This document shows, piece by piece, positions 1-8,964 of a DNA stretch of 64,000 nucleotides. Each line of letters begins with the position of its first letter. The first letter of the stretch is position 1. Location: positions 1 through 64,000 of the forward strand of contig CAVXNR010000022.1 in assembly GCA_963763095.1 (NCBI GenBank), in the 5' to 3' direction. The notes under the pieces were generated by a model that did not search any database, was not told the DNA's origin, and saw only the letters and a list, made by a program, of their open reading frames with translations. The stretch is from CAVUCH01 sp963763095. Its GTDB lineage: Bacteria > Acidobacteriota > Vicinamibacteria > Vicinamibacterales > JAENWD01. The translations under genes were made by a program, and so were the position numbers.

Positions 1-63
1 AGCTTGATTCAACCTCCGAGGACACATAGCGGCCTGGCGAAGGGCCGGGATTGCCTGAGGAGC

Positions 64-611
64 ATGAAGATCGGTGTAGGCATTCTTGGCGTGGCGCTCG
101 TCGCCACGCTCGGCGATTACACTTGGTACACGCTGAACGTCCGCCACAGCATCACGACGGGCATCATCCACGGCGCGGTGCTCCTGACTGCTGTGGGAGC
201 CGTCCTGGGTCTTGTGGCGGGCCGCGTGTTGAAGGGGCTGCCGATCGGCGCGCTGTCGGGCATCGGCGGCGCGCTCATCTATTACCTGCTCGTCGCGCTC
301 GTGGACCGACGGACCTACGGGATGGCGATTCCGGCTTCCTGGGTGGCGATGTGGCTGCTCGTCGCGCTGCTCGATGGCCGCTGGTTGCGCGCGCCTCAGC
401 GATCGCCGTGGGGAGAGATTGCGATGCGCGGGGTGCTCGCCGCGTACTGAGCGGGATCGCCTTTTTCCTCGTGCTGAACACGCTCTGGGGCCGCCCGCCC
501 GCGACCGGCAAGAATTATCTACTGCAGTTCGCCGCGTGGGTGGTTGCCTGGGCGCCCGGTCTGCTGGCGTTGACGTTGGGTCGTTCGCCTCGCACGGATT
601 GTCGCGTCTGA
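64..611 (+). CDS. Small integral membrane protein, unrecognised, frameshifted as sequenced
   Basis: I do not recognise the family. The first frame (ATG at 64) encodes three or four hydrophobic segments (GVGILGVALVATL, IIHGAVLLTAVGAVLGLVAG, IGGALIYYLLVAL) and then stops at 448-450. The neighbouring frame continues at once with more membrane sequence (GIAFFLVLNTLW, FAAWVVAWAPGLLALTLG) up to 611. Adding one base at about 440, where the sequence reads GCGTACTG, joins the two into a protein of about 182 residues with five or six membrane spans. The Shine-Dalgarno-like GAGGAG lies only one base from the ATG, so the start is uncertain, and a TTG at 4 is also open. The lesion touches a GTAC site, like many others in this window, so it is more likely a sequencing error than gene decay. 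Confidence 0.5.
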
Positions 612-776
612 CGGTCGCGGCTCACATACTGTGAGTGCGCTTGTGCGGGCTGCCGGCTTGGCCTTCGCCGCACTGGACGATTTCCGCTACTGGCTCATCC
701 GTACAGCGCCATGAGCATTCGAATCTCGCGTTGAAGCGCTCCCGGAGTCCCTCCGAAAGCGGAGCTGTGTGACTTG

Positions 777-3296
777 TCACTCGCTCCGGAGTGCCACTAT
801 CGGATCGAGCCGCGATGCTCGGCGAGCCGGCATATACGCCGCAAAGGCAGCCACGACCACGAGTACGCCGACCGCCGTTCCGTACGACACTGGATCCCAC
901 GGGGGCGTGCCGTACAACATACTGCCCACGGCCCGTGCGGCGGCGAAGGCGAGCGGCAGCCCTGCGGCTCCGCCGATGACCACAAGCATCAGTGCCTCAC
1001 GGACAATGAGCCACTGCAGGGCACTTCGATCGGCGCCAAGCGCCATGCGTATGCCCATTTCGGTGGTACGACGCCTGACTGCGTATGAAATCGTCCCGTA
1101 GAGGCCGAGGCATGAGAGGCCGAGAGCCGCGGCACCGAATGTCATCGTGAGCCATCCCAGAAGTCGCTCGACACGAATCGAGCCGCCGATCCGCTCGTCG
1201 AGCGTTTCCATCGCGCCAATGGCAAGGCGCGGCTCTGATTCACGCAACGCGCGTCGAACCGCACTTGCGAGCGCGGCAGGATTGCCAGACGTACGCAGCT
1301 CGACGCTTCTCAAATAGCGCTGAGCTTGTACCGCTGGTAGATACGCCATGCTGACCGATTCGGTTTTTACGTCGTCGTAGCGTGCATCCTCGACGACGCC
1401 AACGATCTCGACTCCGTCGACATCGAAGTCGCTGCTGTCTCCCCAACGCTTGCCGATGGGGTTCTGACCGCGGAAGTACCGCTGCGCCATCGTTTCGTTG
1501 ATGACGCTCACGCGCCGAGCGTGGGCCGAGTCCTCCGGTCCAAAGGCACGGCCCTGTGTGATCGTCAGGCCGACCGTCCGGAAGTAATCGGGCGTGACCC
1601 ACTCGGAATGCTTGATCATCTGCTCGTTCACACCCGGCGTATATCCTTCGGCCTGGAAGTCGCCGCGCGACCGCGATCCGCTGAACGGCCCGTTCGCCGA
1701 CATGCTGGCGGCGACGACGCCAGGCAGGCTGGCCAGACGCTCGGTCACCCGCACGGACAACGCCGGCAGTTCGGTCACGTCATAACCCGCCGAGCGGGGA
1801 TCGACGCGCGCCACCAGCACATGATCCCGGTCATAACCGACGTCCACGCGCGTCAGCGCCTGAAGGCTCCGCATGAACAGTGCCGCGACGAGCAGCAGCA
1901 GGACGGCGAACGCCATCTGACCGGCGACCAGCAGCTTTCCGAGCGGGACCCGTCCGCCCTGCCGGTCGGTTCCGATAACGCCATGCGTGTTCGCCTTCAA
2001 ACTTTCAGCGAGCGGCAACCGCGTGCCACGTAAGGCCGGGAGCAGTCCGAACGCGAAGGCGGTGCCAATCGACATCGCACACGTCAGGCCCACGACCCGC
2101 CAATCGGGTCTGACATCGATGCTACTCACTGGCACTCCCTGTGTGAGCAGCATCAGCAGCGCATTGCTGCCCCAAAAGGCAAGCGCCAGACCCAGGACAC
2201 CGCCGATACCGGCCAACAGCAGGCTCTCGGTGAGAAGCTGTCGAATCAGTCGGCCGCGCCCTGCTCCCATGGACAGACGAATCGCGATCTCGCGACCCCG
2301 ACTGGTCGCGCGCGCCAACAGCAGACTGGCGATGTTTGCGCACGCGATGGCGAGCAGCAGGCCCACCATCAGCAACAGGACGACAAGTGGCGTCGTCAAC
2401 TCGGACCGGATCGGCGAGAAGCCCCGTGACGCCGGAATCAAGGTGACGGGTGTTGCTCGAGAATCCTGACGGCGATCGGGTGGACTTTCGCGATGCTCGG
2501 CAAGCGTCATGGCTGCTGCCGCCGCGGGCGCGGCTCCCGCCGGCACCCGGAGCATGACCTGTAGCCACGCGAATTCAGGTTGGGATGGCCAGGGTTTCTG
2601 GAGATCGCCACCTGTGCGCTCGAAGGTGCCGGCAAACCGGAGCGCCGCCTGCATTGCTGCTGGTGCCCAGATGTCGGGCGTCTGCTGGCCGACGGTCGCA
2701 CCGAAGAAGTCCGGAGCCGCAACGCCAACGACAGCCAGGAGTGCCCCGTTGACGATCAGTTCGGTATCCAAGATGCGTGGTGTACGGCCAAAGCGCCGAC
2801 TCCAATACCGTTCGCTCATCACCGCGACGGGGTGTCGGCCGACGGTTCGGTTGTCATCGGGACCGAGCAGACGACCGATCTGAGCACGCTGGCGCAGCGT
2901 TCCGAAGAAATTGCCGGCTACCAGCTGCAGCCGTGCCGTCTCGGGTGGAGTCGCCTCGCCTCGCACCCCGACGAGTACGGACTCGGTGCTGCTCTGCGCG
3001 GCGACTTCGGCTCGGCCGGCAAGCATATTGACGGCGCGCTCCACGACCGCCGACGAGAACAGCAGATCGATCTCATGCGGCTCGGTCACTTGCGCGATAT
3101 AGAGTTCGTGCGGGTCCGCGACCGGCAATGGACGCAGCACGATGGCGTTGATGACCGAAACAATCGAGCTGCTCGCCCCGATGCCGAGCGCCAGCGAGAC
3201 CACGGCCACGGCAGTAAAACCCCGCCCTCGGGCGAGCAGGCGGGCTCCGAAGCGGAAGTCGTGCAGGAACTGTTCGACGGGTCGCAGCGTGCGCAT
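777..3296 (-). CDS. MacB/FtsX-type ABC transporter permease (acidobacterial duplicated orphan permease family)
   Basis: This 839-residue protein has the build of a duplicated FtsX permease. One membrane helix near residues 25-45 (GFTAVAVVSLALGIGASS) precedes a MacB-type periplasmic domain. A first FtsX domain (about 300-420, with the MGAGRGRLIRQLLTESLLLA coupling region) follows, then a second periplasmic domain and a second FtsX domain (about 715-839, with MALGADRSALQWLIVREAL). No ATPase gene lies beside it, which is usual for this orphan family; the substrate is unknown. The reading frame is open upstream to 3500, but the ATG at 3296 is preceded by AAGGAGG at good spacing and starts at the family's typical short cytoplasmic lead. 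A 23-bp sequence just upstream (3328-3350) recurs at 8675-8697. The PadR-type regulator often seen near such genes is not visible here. Confidence 0.9.
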   Translation of the reverse strand: MRTLRPVEQFLHDFRFGARLLARGRGFTAVAVVSLALGIGASSSIVSVINAIVLRPLPVADPHELYIAQVTEPHEIDLLFSSAVVERAVNMLAGRAEVAAQSSTESVLVGVRGEATPPETARLQLVAGNFFGTLRQRAQIGRLLGPDDNRTVGRHPVAVMSERYWSRRFGRTPRILDTELIVNGALLAVVGVAAPDFFGATVGQQTPDIWAPAAMQAALRFAGTFERTGGDLQKPWPSQPEFAWLQVMLRVPAGAAPAAAAAMTLAEHRESPPDRRQDSRATPVTLIPASRGFSPIRSELTTPLVVLLLMVGLLLAIACANIASLLLARATSRGREIAIRLSMGAGRGRLIRQLLTESLLLAGIGGVLGLALAFWGSNALLMLLTQGVPVSSIDVRPDWRVVGLTCAMSIGTAFAFGLLPALRGTRLPLAESLKANTHGVIGTDRQGGRVPLGKLLVAGQMAFAVLLLLVAALFMRSLQALTRVDVGYDRDHVLVARVDPRSAGYDVTELPALSVRVTERLASLPGVVAASMSANGPFSGSRSRGDFQAEGYTPGVNEQMIKHSEWVTPDYFRTVGLTITQGRAFGPEDSAHARRVSVINETMAQRYFRGQNPIGKRWGDSSDFDVDGVEIVGVVEDARYDDVKTESVSMAYLPAVQAQRYLRSVELRTSGNPAALASAVRRALRESEPRLAIGAMETLDERIGGSIRVERLLGWLTMTFGAAALGLSCLGLYGTISYAVRRRTTEMGIRMALGADRSALQWLIVREALMLVVIGGAAGLPLAFAAARAVGSMLYGTPPWDPVSYGTAVGVLVVVAAFAAYMPARRASRLDPIVALRSE

Positions 3297-3327
3297 GTCG
3301 CGGCAGGCCTCCTTCACGGAATGCGAA

Positions 3328-3350
3328 AGTTGTCCAGACTGGTGAGCCAC
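3328..3350. repeat. 23-bp dispersed repeat, copy 1 (upstream of permease)
   Basis: The sequence from AGTTGTCCAG to GTGAGCCAC is identical to 8675-8697. Here it lies 32 to 54 bases upstream of the permease ATG, between the relic signal-peptide gene and the permease ribosome binding site. That would suit a regulatory or mobile-element end. Only two copies are present in the window, so its nature is open. Confidence 0.6.
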
Positions 3351-3422
3351 TTTCCTTAAGGTCCTTTCCGGTCGGACAGGTGGCAGTGCATTGCGAGCGA
3401 CTGGGTGTCTGCCAGGGTGGTG

Positions 3423-3531
3423 CGATGTACGAGTCCGCGTACGCCGGGCGGGCGCTGATCGCGGCCACGACGGCCTGCATCGCGATGATGACGGCCACAC
3501 CGGCGAGACGAGAGCCGCGAGATAACGTCAT
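3423..3531 (-). pseudogene. Relic third copy of the CSLREA-type beta-helix protein (signal peptide only)
   Basis: From the ATG at 3531, preceded by GAGGAGG, the product starts with nearly the same signal peptide as the two full copies (SRGSRLAGVAVIIAMQAVVA, ending SARPAYADSYI). Similarity then breaks at about 3423, just before the CSLREA motif would begin. The frame runs on to 3073 through unrelated sequence that belongs to the permease promoter and gene. The 260 bp upstream (3532-3792) are a near copy of 5956-6215. This is therefore the stump of a third tandem copy whose body was deleted. The intact start and ribosome binding site mean a short secreted peptide could still be made. Confidence 0.75.
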
Positions 3532-3792
3532 GGGAGCCTCCTCAACCGGTTGCGAAGAGGGGCGTCTTCGACCGCAAACGAGCACGGTGATCATGGTGAA
3601 CTCGCTCCTACCGGTAATAGGGCGAGGAGGGGTGGATTTCGTATCACGGCGCGCACGCACCCAGAAACGCGTCGGACGGCACCGCTGCGACGGATGCCGG
3701 ATCTCGGGCAGCCTCGATGCGCACGAGCCGGAGAGACAGCTCGTTGATCCGCACCATCGGCTGCCGGAGTGGCCGGGTTCGTCGTGACGGAC
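3532..3792. repeat. Duplicated intergenic region, copy B (matches 5956-6215)
   Basis: This spacer between the second full CSLREA gene and the relic third copy is nearly identical to the spacer at 5956-6215. Differences are few substitutions and one- or two-base indels. It includes the GAGGAGG ribosome binding site of the downstream copy. It shows that the duplication unit is gene plus upstream region, so each copy inherited the same promoter and leader. No further gene was seen in it; the frames crossing it are continuations of the neighbouring genes. Confidence 0.8.
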
Positions 3793-5955
3793 CTACGGCG
3801 TCCTCAGCAACCGCGGCTGGAGCCGGTCGCCTGCGGTTGGCGCCAGACATCGCCACGGTTCCCTCGAGGTCACCGTGAGCGGCGGGTTGACGCCATCCTC
3901 GATAGTGAACCTGGTGGTGAGCGTGGTCGCGGACGGCCTGGCGGTCGCGCACAGCTGGGGGAAGCGAGCGATCGTCGCCCCCTCGATCGCGATGGCCACG
4001 GTCGACAGCGAGGACTGCGCGATCACCTCCACCGTGACCCGGGGCGCCACGCCCGACCGCGTCTCGAAGATGGCGGCGGTGCTGCCGCCGGTAACAGCCG
4101 GAAGAACGATCGGCACCTCTTGGACCAGCTCGCCGGCGCCGCTCGCTCCTTCCTCGCTGAGCAGCGCATTGATAGTGAGCGTGGCGGACGCCAGGTCGAT
4201 GGCGCCGGCAAACGCGAACTCCGCGTTGAACGTCACCTGGGCGGTGCCCTGACTCTTGGGAGAACGAACGTTCCCGACCCCTTTGGCCGAGCCCCTGGCG
4301 GAGAGCCCGCGCAGGTCGAAGATGGCGACGCAGTGCTTGTCGCCATTCATCACGACCGAGCCGTCGGCGCACTCGGGGTCGCCCGCCCACCCCACCAAGA
4401 TGGAGTCGGCGGCCGCGGTGGCGGTCGGTGTGACGACCGTGCCGCGGCCGTACTCCGCGGAACACTGCCCCGCGCTGGCGCCGGCGGCGATGGCGCAATC
4501 GAGTCCGTCGCCGCTGACCGTCCCCTGCCCGGAGCCCGCGCCGGTGATCGCGAGCACGCGACCGACCGTTCTGAAGGAGGGACCACGCTCAAAGGCGCCG
4601 ATGTCACAGTTTGGGCTCTCCCCCGGAGACAACGGGGACGGGGGACGCTCGACACCGCGCGCATCGGTGAGAGTGGATGGCAGGCCCAAGTTCAGTAGTT
4701 GCCCCTCGGCGCAGTCGTCGAACGAGGGCGGCACCTTGTCGAGCGCGGCACTCGCCGACACGAGAGCGAGCGTGGGAACGTAGCCGCCGTTGTTCCGCAG
4801 CACGGTGACCGGGGGGCCGTCGCTCGACGGTTCCGTCTCCAGCACCGGCAGCCTGGACCCATCCAGAATCGACCCAAAGAACTGGCTAAAGCCACACGAC
4901 CCCGAAGTCAGAAATTCTACGAGGCCGAGGTTGTAACCGCCGTCAAGGAAGCCGCCTGGTTCTACTCCGAGCTTCTGACAGCTCCCGGGTGAACCCACGT
5001 CGGCCATGATGGTGCTCGAGAGCAGCACCTGGCCAGTCCCGTCGGTCACGATCACCCCCCTGAAGAAGGCGATCCCGTTGTCCACGAACGTGCTCGCCTT
5101 GATGATCGCCCCGCCCCGGGTGAACACCGCGGCGCCGTACCCATGGGTCGGAGGAGTGAAGTAGGTCGCGCCGCGTCCCTGGTTGTTGCGCCAGAAGGTC
5201 GCGGCGTAGAGCGTGATCTCGCCCCCGGCGGCGTTGTAGATGGCCCCCCCATGGCCTCCCGGCCCGGTCAAGTTCGTGAATCGGCTATCCACCTGTCCGC
5301 CCGCGCCGGCGGAATTCCCGTCGAAGGTCACGCGGTAGCCGACGATCGTTCCGGCGTTGTAGATCGCGCCGCCATTACCACCAGCGCCGCCAGTGTAGGT
5401 GGCGTCGCCGCCGCGGCCGGCCGCGCTGTGGGTCACGCGGACATCCGCCAGGTGGAGTCGTCCGCGATTGTAGATGGCGCCGCCGTCCTCGCCGGGAGCG
5501 GAATATAACGTCGAGACGTAATAGCCATCGGGAGCCTTGGCGTTAGTGATCGTCAGCTTCGACAGGGTTACATCGACGCCAGGATCGATCACGAAAGCCC
5601 GTGCCCGGCCGTTGGCGTCGATCGTCGTACCGAAGGCGATATCACCCAGGATCAGCACGCTGTCGGTGATTGTGGGTAACGGCGCGTCGAGGACCGCGAA
5701 CGGCACGAACGGGCGGAAGACGATGTCGTCGCGTCCTGCGCTACCGGGTCCGCAATCCGTATTGGCCGGCATGTTGTTCGCCGCGAGCATCGCTTCCCGT
5801 AGGGTGCACTGGCCATCGGCGGTGGTGTTGTCGGCCACGGTGGTGACCCAGTACGTGAACGCCTGCGCCGGGCTGGCGCCGATCGCGGCCACGACGGCCT
5901 GCATCGCGATGATGACGGCAAGACCGGCGAGACGAGAGCCGCGAGATGACGTCAC
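3793..5955 (-). CDS. Secreted CSLREA-type right-handed beta-helix protein, tandem copy 2
   Basis: This is a 720-residue exported protein. GTG at 5955 follows GAGGAGGTTCCC and opens a signal peptide (RGSRLAGLAVIIAMQAVVA). Next comes the CSLREA-type motif (CTLREAMLAANN, about residues 48-62). A long Gly/Asn-rich stretch with repeated GGAIYN units (about 60-420) is typical of polymorphic outer-membrane-protein or parallel beta-helix repeats. It ends with a choice-of-anchor-like NCDIGAFE motif near 450. A C-terminal part with GTVSGDGLDC and WAGDPEC resembles the bacterial Gly-Gly repeat modules seen in secreted proteins, and a last beta-rich domain follows. Its role is unknown; surface adhesion or carbohydrate binding would be typical. 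It is highly similar along its length to the gene at 6216-8321 and is clearly a tandem duplicate. Confidence 0.85.
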   Translation of the reverse strand: MTSSRGSRLAGLAVIIAMQAVVAAIGASPAQAFTYWVTTVADNTTADGQCTLREAMLAANNMPANTDCGPGSAGRDDIVFRPFVPFAVLDAPLPTITDSVLILGDIAFGTTIDANGRARAFVIDPGVDVTLSKLTITNAKAPDGYYVSTLYSAPGEDGGAIYNRGRLHLADVRVTHSAAGRGGDATYTGGAGGNGGAIYNAGTIVGYRVTFDGNSAGAGGQVDSRFTNLTGPGGHGGAIYNAAGGEITLYAATFWRNNQGRGATYFTPPTHGYGAAVFTRGGAIIKASTFVDNGIAFFRGVIVTDGTGQVLLSSTIMADVGSPGSCQKLGVEPGGFLDGGYNLGLVEFLTSGSCGFSQFFGSILDGSRLPVLETEPSSDGPPVTVLRNNGGYVPTLALVSASAALDKVPPSFDDCAEGQLLNLGLPSTLTDARGVERPPSPLSPGESPNCDIGAFERGPSFRTVGRVLAITGAGSGQGTVSGDGLDCAIAAGASAGQCSAEYGRGTVVTPTATAAADSILVGWAGDPECADGSVVMNGDKHCVAIFDLRGLSARGSAKGVGNVRSPKSQGTAQVTFNAEFAFAGAIDLASATLTINALLSEEGASGAGELVQEVPIVLPAVTGGSTAAIFETRSGVAPRVTVEVIAQSSLSTVAIAIEGATIARFPQLCATARPSATTLTTRFTIEDGVNPPLTVTSREPWRCLAPTAGDRLQPRLLRTP

Positions 5956-6215
5956 GGGAACCTCCTCAACCGGTTGCGAAGAGGGGCGTCTTCGACCGCA
6001 AACGAGCACTTTGATCATGGTGAACTCGCTCCTACCGGTAATAGGGCGAGGAGGGGTGGATTTCGTATCACGGCACGCACGCACCAGAAACGCGTCGGAC
6101 GGCCACCGCTGCGACGGATGCCGAATCTCGGGCAGCCCGTTGATACGCACGAGCCGGAGAGACAGCTCGTTGATCAGCACCATCGGCTGCCAGAGTGGCC
6201 GGGTTCGTCGTTGAC
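5956..6215. repeat. Duplicated intergenic region, copy A (matches 3532-3792)
   Basis: This is the spacer between tandem copies 1 and 2 of the CSLREA-type genes. It ends in the GAGGAGG ribosome binding site for the GTG at 5955. It matches 3532-3792 almost base for base but not the region upstream of copy 1. It therefore arose with the duplications, and the sequence upstream of copy 1 marks the outer edge of the tandem array. Confidence 0.8.
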
Positions 6216-8321
6216 CTACCGCGTCCTCAGCAACCGCGGCTGGAGCCGGTCGCCTGCGGTTGGCGCCAGACATCGCCACGGTTCCCTCGAGGTCACCGTG
6301 AGCGGCGGATTGACGCCGTCCTCGATGGTGAACCGGGTGGTGAGCGTGGTCGCGGGCGGCCTGGCCGTCGCGCACAGCTCGGGGAAGCGAGCGATCGTCG
6401 CCCCCTCGATCGCGATGGCAACGGTGGACAGCGAGGACTGCGCGATCTGCACCTCCACCGTGACCCGGGGCGCCACGCCCGACCGCGTCTCGAAGATGGC
6501 GGCCGTGCTGCCGCCGCCCGGAAGGGCCTGAAGAACGAACGGCACCCCCTGGACCAGCTCGCCCGCGCCGCTCTCCTCGCCGAGGAGCGCATTGATGGTG
6601 ACCGTGGCGGACCCCAGGTCGATGGCGCCGGCAAAGGCGAACTCCGCGTTGAACGTCACTTCGGCGCGTCCCTGGCTCTTTGGAGGACGAACGTTCCCGA
6701 CCCCGTGGGCCGAGCCGCTGACGGAGAGCCCGCGCAGGTCGAAGATGGCGGTGCAGCTCTTCTCACCATCCATCAGGACCGAGCCGTCGGCGCACTCGGG
6801 GTCGCCCGCCCACCCCACGAAGATGGAGTCGGCGGCCGCGGTGGCGATCGGCGTGACGACCGTGCCGCGGCCGTACTCCGCGGAGCACTGCCCCGCGCTG
6901 GCGCCGGCGGCGATGGCGCAATCGAGTCCGTCGCCGCTGACCGTCCCGTGCCCGGAGCCCGCGCCGGTGATCGCGAGCAGGCGAACGGCCGTTCTGAAGG
7001 ACGGACCGCGCTCAAAGGCGCCGATGTCACAGTTGCCATTCTGCGGACGCTGGACACCGCGCGCATCGGTGAGAGTGGATGGCAGGCCCGCGTGCACCAG
7101 TTTCCCCTCGGCGCAGTCTTCGAACGAGGCCGGCACCTTGTCGAGCGCGGGACTCGTCGACAGGAGGGCATGTGTGGGAACGTAGCCGCCGTTGTTCCGC
7201 AGCTCCGTGTCGAACAGGCCCTGCATCGCGGGCACTTCGATCGATCCGGAGCTCGGGTTGAGCGGACAATTCGATGAAGAAAATTCAAGAGCACCACCAG
7301 CGTTGAAGACATTGTAACCGGCGTCCCAGAAGACGAAGGGTAAGCTGGTGCCTTGTGATCCGCGTGCCGTACAGCCGTCGGCGTCATCCATGATGGTGGT
7401 CGAGAGCGCCACTTGGCCAGTGCCGTCGGCCACGATCGCCGTCCGAAACTGGAGAGGGGCAAAGTTCCTCCAGAATGTGCTCGCCTTGATGATCGTCGGG
7501 CCAAAGGTGTACACGGCGGCGCCGTCCCCATTATCCCGTCCCTCTTCATTCTCTGTGAACGTCGCGGCGAAGAGGATGAGAAGGGCGCCGGCGTCGTTGT
7601 AGATGGCCCCACCGGAGCCTCCTCTCCCGACGTGTTCGACCGTGAAGTTGGGGCCGACCAAATCCCCGCCCCAGCCGGCGGAGTTAAAGTCGAAGGTCAC
7701 GCGGTAGGCGCGGATCTCCCCGGCGTTGTAGATGGCACCGCCGTGACCGCCTTGGTGGGGGTCGACGGAGTCCGGAGCGCCGTTGCCAGCGGCACTATGG
7801 GTGATGCGGACATCCGTCAGGCGGAGTCGTCCGCGATTGTGGATGGCGCCGCCGTCCTCACCGCGGAGTGACGCGACAGTGCCATTCGGAGCCTTGGCGT
7901 TAGTGATCGTCAGCCCCTCCAGGGTCACCTCGACGGAAGGATTGATCACGAATGGACGCACTCGGCCGTTCGCGTCGAGCGTGTTGCCGAGCACAGTGAT
8001 GCCGATCGCAGCACCGCTGATCAGCACGCTTTCGGTGATCGTGGGCAACGCCGCGCTGAGCACGATCGTGTTCGTGATGGCGAAGCCGATGTGGTCGAAC
8101 CCCGCGCTGCCGGGTCCGCAATCCGTATTGGCCGGCGCGTTGTTCGCCGCGAGCATCGCCTCCCGTAGGGAGCAGTAGCCATCGGCGCTGGTGATGTCAC
8201 GTGGGTCGTTGACGATGTACGACGCCGCGTACGCCGGGCGGGCGCTGATCGCGGCCACGACGGCCTGCATCGCGATGATGACGGCAGGAACGGCGAGACG
8301 AGAGCCGCGAAATGACGTCAC
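6216..8321 (-). CDS. Secreted CSLREA-type right-handed beta-helix protein, tandem copy 1
   Basis: This 701-residue paralogue of the gene at 3793-5955 has the same order: signal peptide (RGSRLAVPAVIIAMQAVVA), CSLREA-type motif (CSLREAMLAANN, about residues 50-62), GGAIYN-type beta-helix repeats (about 60-410), and NCDIGAFE near 437. The GTVSGDGLDC/WAGDPEC module and the C-terminal beta domain follow. The GTG start at 8321 has GAGGAGG in the same position as in copy 2. The C-terminal 250 residues of the two copies are nearly identical, while the beta-helix part has diverged more and differs in length. That is what one expects if the helix is the surface-exposed, selected part. It is the first gene of the array in the direction of transcription. 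Confidence 0.85.
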   Translation of the reverse strand: MTSFRGSRLAVPAVIIAMQAVVAAISARPAYAASYIVNDPRDITSADGYCSLREAMLAANNAPANTDCGPGSAGFDHIGFAITNTIVLSAALPTITESVLISGAAIGITVLGNTLDANGRVRPFVINPSVEVTLEGLTITNAKAPNGTVASLRGEDGGAIHNRGRLRLTDVRITHSAAGNGAPDSVDPHQGGHGGAIYNAGEIRAYRVTFDFNSAGWGGDLVGPNFTVEHVGRGGSGGAIYNDAGALLILFAATFTENEEGRDNGDGAAVYTFGPTIIKASTFWRNFAPLQFRTAIVADGTGQVALSTTIMDDADGCTARGSQGTSLPFVFWDAGYNVFNAGGALEFSSSNCPLNPSSGSIEVPAMQGLFDTELRNNGGYVPTHALLSTSPALDKVPASFEDCAEGKLVHAGLPSTLTDARGVQRPQNGNCDIGAFERGPSFRTAVRLLAITGAGSGHGTVSGDGLDCAIAAGASAGQCSAEYGRGTVVTPIATAAADSIFVGWAGDPECADGSVLMDGEKSCTAIFDLRGLSVSGSAHGVGNVRPPKSQGRAEVTFNAEFAFAGAIDLGSATVTINALLGEESGAGELVQGVPFVLQALPGGGSTAAIFETRSGVAPRVTVEVQIAQSSLSTVAIAIEGATIARFPELCATARPPATTLTTRFTIEDGVNPPLTVTSREPWRCLAPTAGDRLQPRLLRTR

Positions 8322-8964
8322 GGGAACCTCCTCGGCCGGTCGTGTGCGGACGTGTGCGGAGGCGTCGCCGTCTTCAAACACTATTCGGGATCGGGGGGTA
8401 CTTTACGGGACCAGACGGCTCACGTCAACGGCGCGCTTGCGTTTGCGTACTTCTTTGCCGCCTTGATCCACAGTCTGCGGCGCGAAGCGCCGCCAACGCT
8501 GGAACGGGCGCAGCGTACCGTGACCTACGAGCAGCGCCGTGCGCGAGCGGTCGACGAGCAGCAGTTGAGCGCATGGCTCTGCCATTAGAGAGAACCAGGT
8601 GACGTTCACTCATGGATGCCCTCTGCTTCCGTGAATCGAACCGTCACGCAGCCGCTACGGATGAGCCAATTGCGAGTTGTCCAGACTGGTGAGCCACCTC
8701 CACAAGTCCAACGGATCGATAACTTACAGAACAGGCCCAATCGCAGTAGCGAACTTCCACAGCCAAAGTCCTTGATCTGAAAAATGTCCTCGGCGCAACA
8801 ACCGTTGAGCCGTAATTGTCCGCCGTTAAGGTGATCAGTACACGTTCGCGCTCGCGCGCGAGCTGTCCCGCGCGGTTGGGCTCGGAGGACGCGAGGCAGC
8901 CCTTCGTCGGCGAACCTTGCGACCTGGCACCCGGTGTGAAGTGCGTTCCGAGGGGGAGATAATC
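8322..8964. other. 643-bp intergenic region between divergent genes
   Basis: This region separates the CSLREA-type array (minus strand) from the Rieske/FAD gene (plus strand), so it should hold promoters for both. I see the GAGGAGG site for the GTG at 8321, a second copy of the 23-bp repeat at 8675-8697, and an AGGGGGAG site for the ATG at 8965. Short open frames of 60-96 residues on both strands (for example 8352-8588 plus and 8403-8609 minus) have no recognisable domain. They look like chance frames or gene debris. Confidence 0.5.
8675..8697. repeat. 23-bp dispersed repeat, copy 2
   Basis: This is identical to 3328-3350 and in the same orientation. Here it lies in a non-coding region with no permease gene next to it. 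This argues that the element is dispersed on its own or marks the former site of a lost gene. Confidence 0.6.

Noticed and set aside
3073..3528. Extension of the relic CSLREA copy into a longer protein of about 150 further residues
   Set aside because: The sequence beyond about 3423 has no similarity to the full copies and is antisense-like noise over the start of the permease gene in the same strand but another frame.
8352..8609. Short frames on both strands (about 70-80 codons) as small genes
   Set aside because: No ribosome binding site, no recognisable domain and heavily Arg/Ala-biased composition; they overlap each other on opposite strands.
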